Source: an uncultured Desulfocapsa sp. | GTDB taxonomy: Bacteria; Desulfobacterota; Desulfobulbia; Desulfobulbales; Desulfocapsaceae | Reading direction: 5' to 3' | Length of the DNA stretch: 34,295 bases | Assembly (NCBI GenBank): GCA_947311475.1 | Contig: CAMZLK010000082.1 | Location: forward strand, 1 to 34,295 | Shown: one piece after another, positions 34,210 to 34,295 of the stretch | Layout: the number at the start of each line of letters is the position of its first letter | Numbering within the stretch: the stretch's first letter is position 1 | The notes under the pieces: generated by a model | Database searches by the model: none | The model's input: only the letters and a program-made list of their open reading frames with translations | Told to the model about the DNA's origin: nothing | Made by a program: the position numbers and the translations under genes

Positions 34210-34295
34210 TAACGAATAGTAATAACAGGTAGTTGCATAATATTTCTCAAGAAGATTTGCAAGTCAATTAACTGTATCTTATTTTGAGCAATATG
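34000..34295. repeat. Second overlapping inverted repeat, running off the window
   Basis: Segment 34000-34086 (including AGTTAATTGACTTGCAAATC) is present in reverse complement at 34209-34295 with 85 of 87 positions matching. It starts exactly where the first inverted arm ends, at 34209. The inverted copy is cut by the window edge and likely continues into another copy of the first arm. Confidence 0.8.

Overview
The window looks like a piece of a moderately AT-leaning bacterial chromosome, most likely from the Desulfobacterota (delta-proteobacterial sulfate reducers and relatives). The receiver-domain remnant at the left end, the palindromic repeat family and the large SNF2 and Hsp70 accessory genes all fit that guess. 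There is no rRNA or other phylogenetic marker, so the assignment is an inference. I found no tRNA, rRNA or CRISPR array.

Left end (1-3966). The tail of an IS21-family insertion sequence (IstB plus 23-bp-period terminal repeats) cuts into the receiver domain of a lost signalling protein. Next comes the classical divergent ilvY/ilvC pair of branched-chain amino acid synthesis, with two direct repeats 31 bp apart between the genes. Downstream of ilvC are a perfect 17-bp hairpin and a 127-bp nearly perfect palindrome that belongs to a repeat family with a second copy at 8339-8427.

Centre (3967-22374, minus strand). One apparent operon encodes a 3750-residue surface protein and what looks like its own export machine. 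The giant protein has an N-terminal LEPR-XLL-like motif, an acidic linker, DUF11-type repeats, fifteen SdrD-B-like calcium-binding repeats and a proline-rich stalk before its C-terminal domain. It is followed by a TolC-like outer membrane protein, a periplasmic HlyD-type adaptor, a DUF3467 protein, a membrane-anchored protein with a GAF-like cytosolic part and an HlyD-type periplasmic part, and a fusion of a PqqD-like domain, an M50 zinc metalloprotease membrane core and an HlyD domain. No ABC ATPase is present. The proposal is a type-I-like secretion route in which the M50 protein replaces the ABC transporter and acts on the giant protein's N-terminal motif. This is the strongest candidate for an undescribed system in the window.

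Right side (22772-34295). A small ORF and a HipA fragment are followed by a minus-strand, tightly overlapping cluster: an XPB/Ssl2-like helicase-associated protein (split by a frameshift at an A-AAA-AAA heptamer), a free-standing RNA polymerase alpha-CTD-like protein, a long Hsp70 with a zinc-ribbon insert, a zinc-ribbon/membrane/LysM protein, a TPR-like protein, a J-like protein without HPD, and a GrpE-like factor. Divergent from it is the N-terminal half of a SNF2-family helicase, which ends inside a nested inverted-repeat element at the window edge. The overlaps and TAAATG junctions indicate co-transcription of a dedicated Hsp70 machine with nucleic-acid-related partners. The two frame breaks and the truncated SNF2 gene suggest the helicase part may be decaying in this genome, unless one break is programmed frameshifting.
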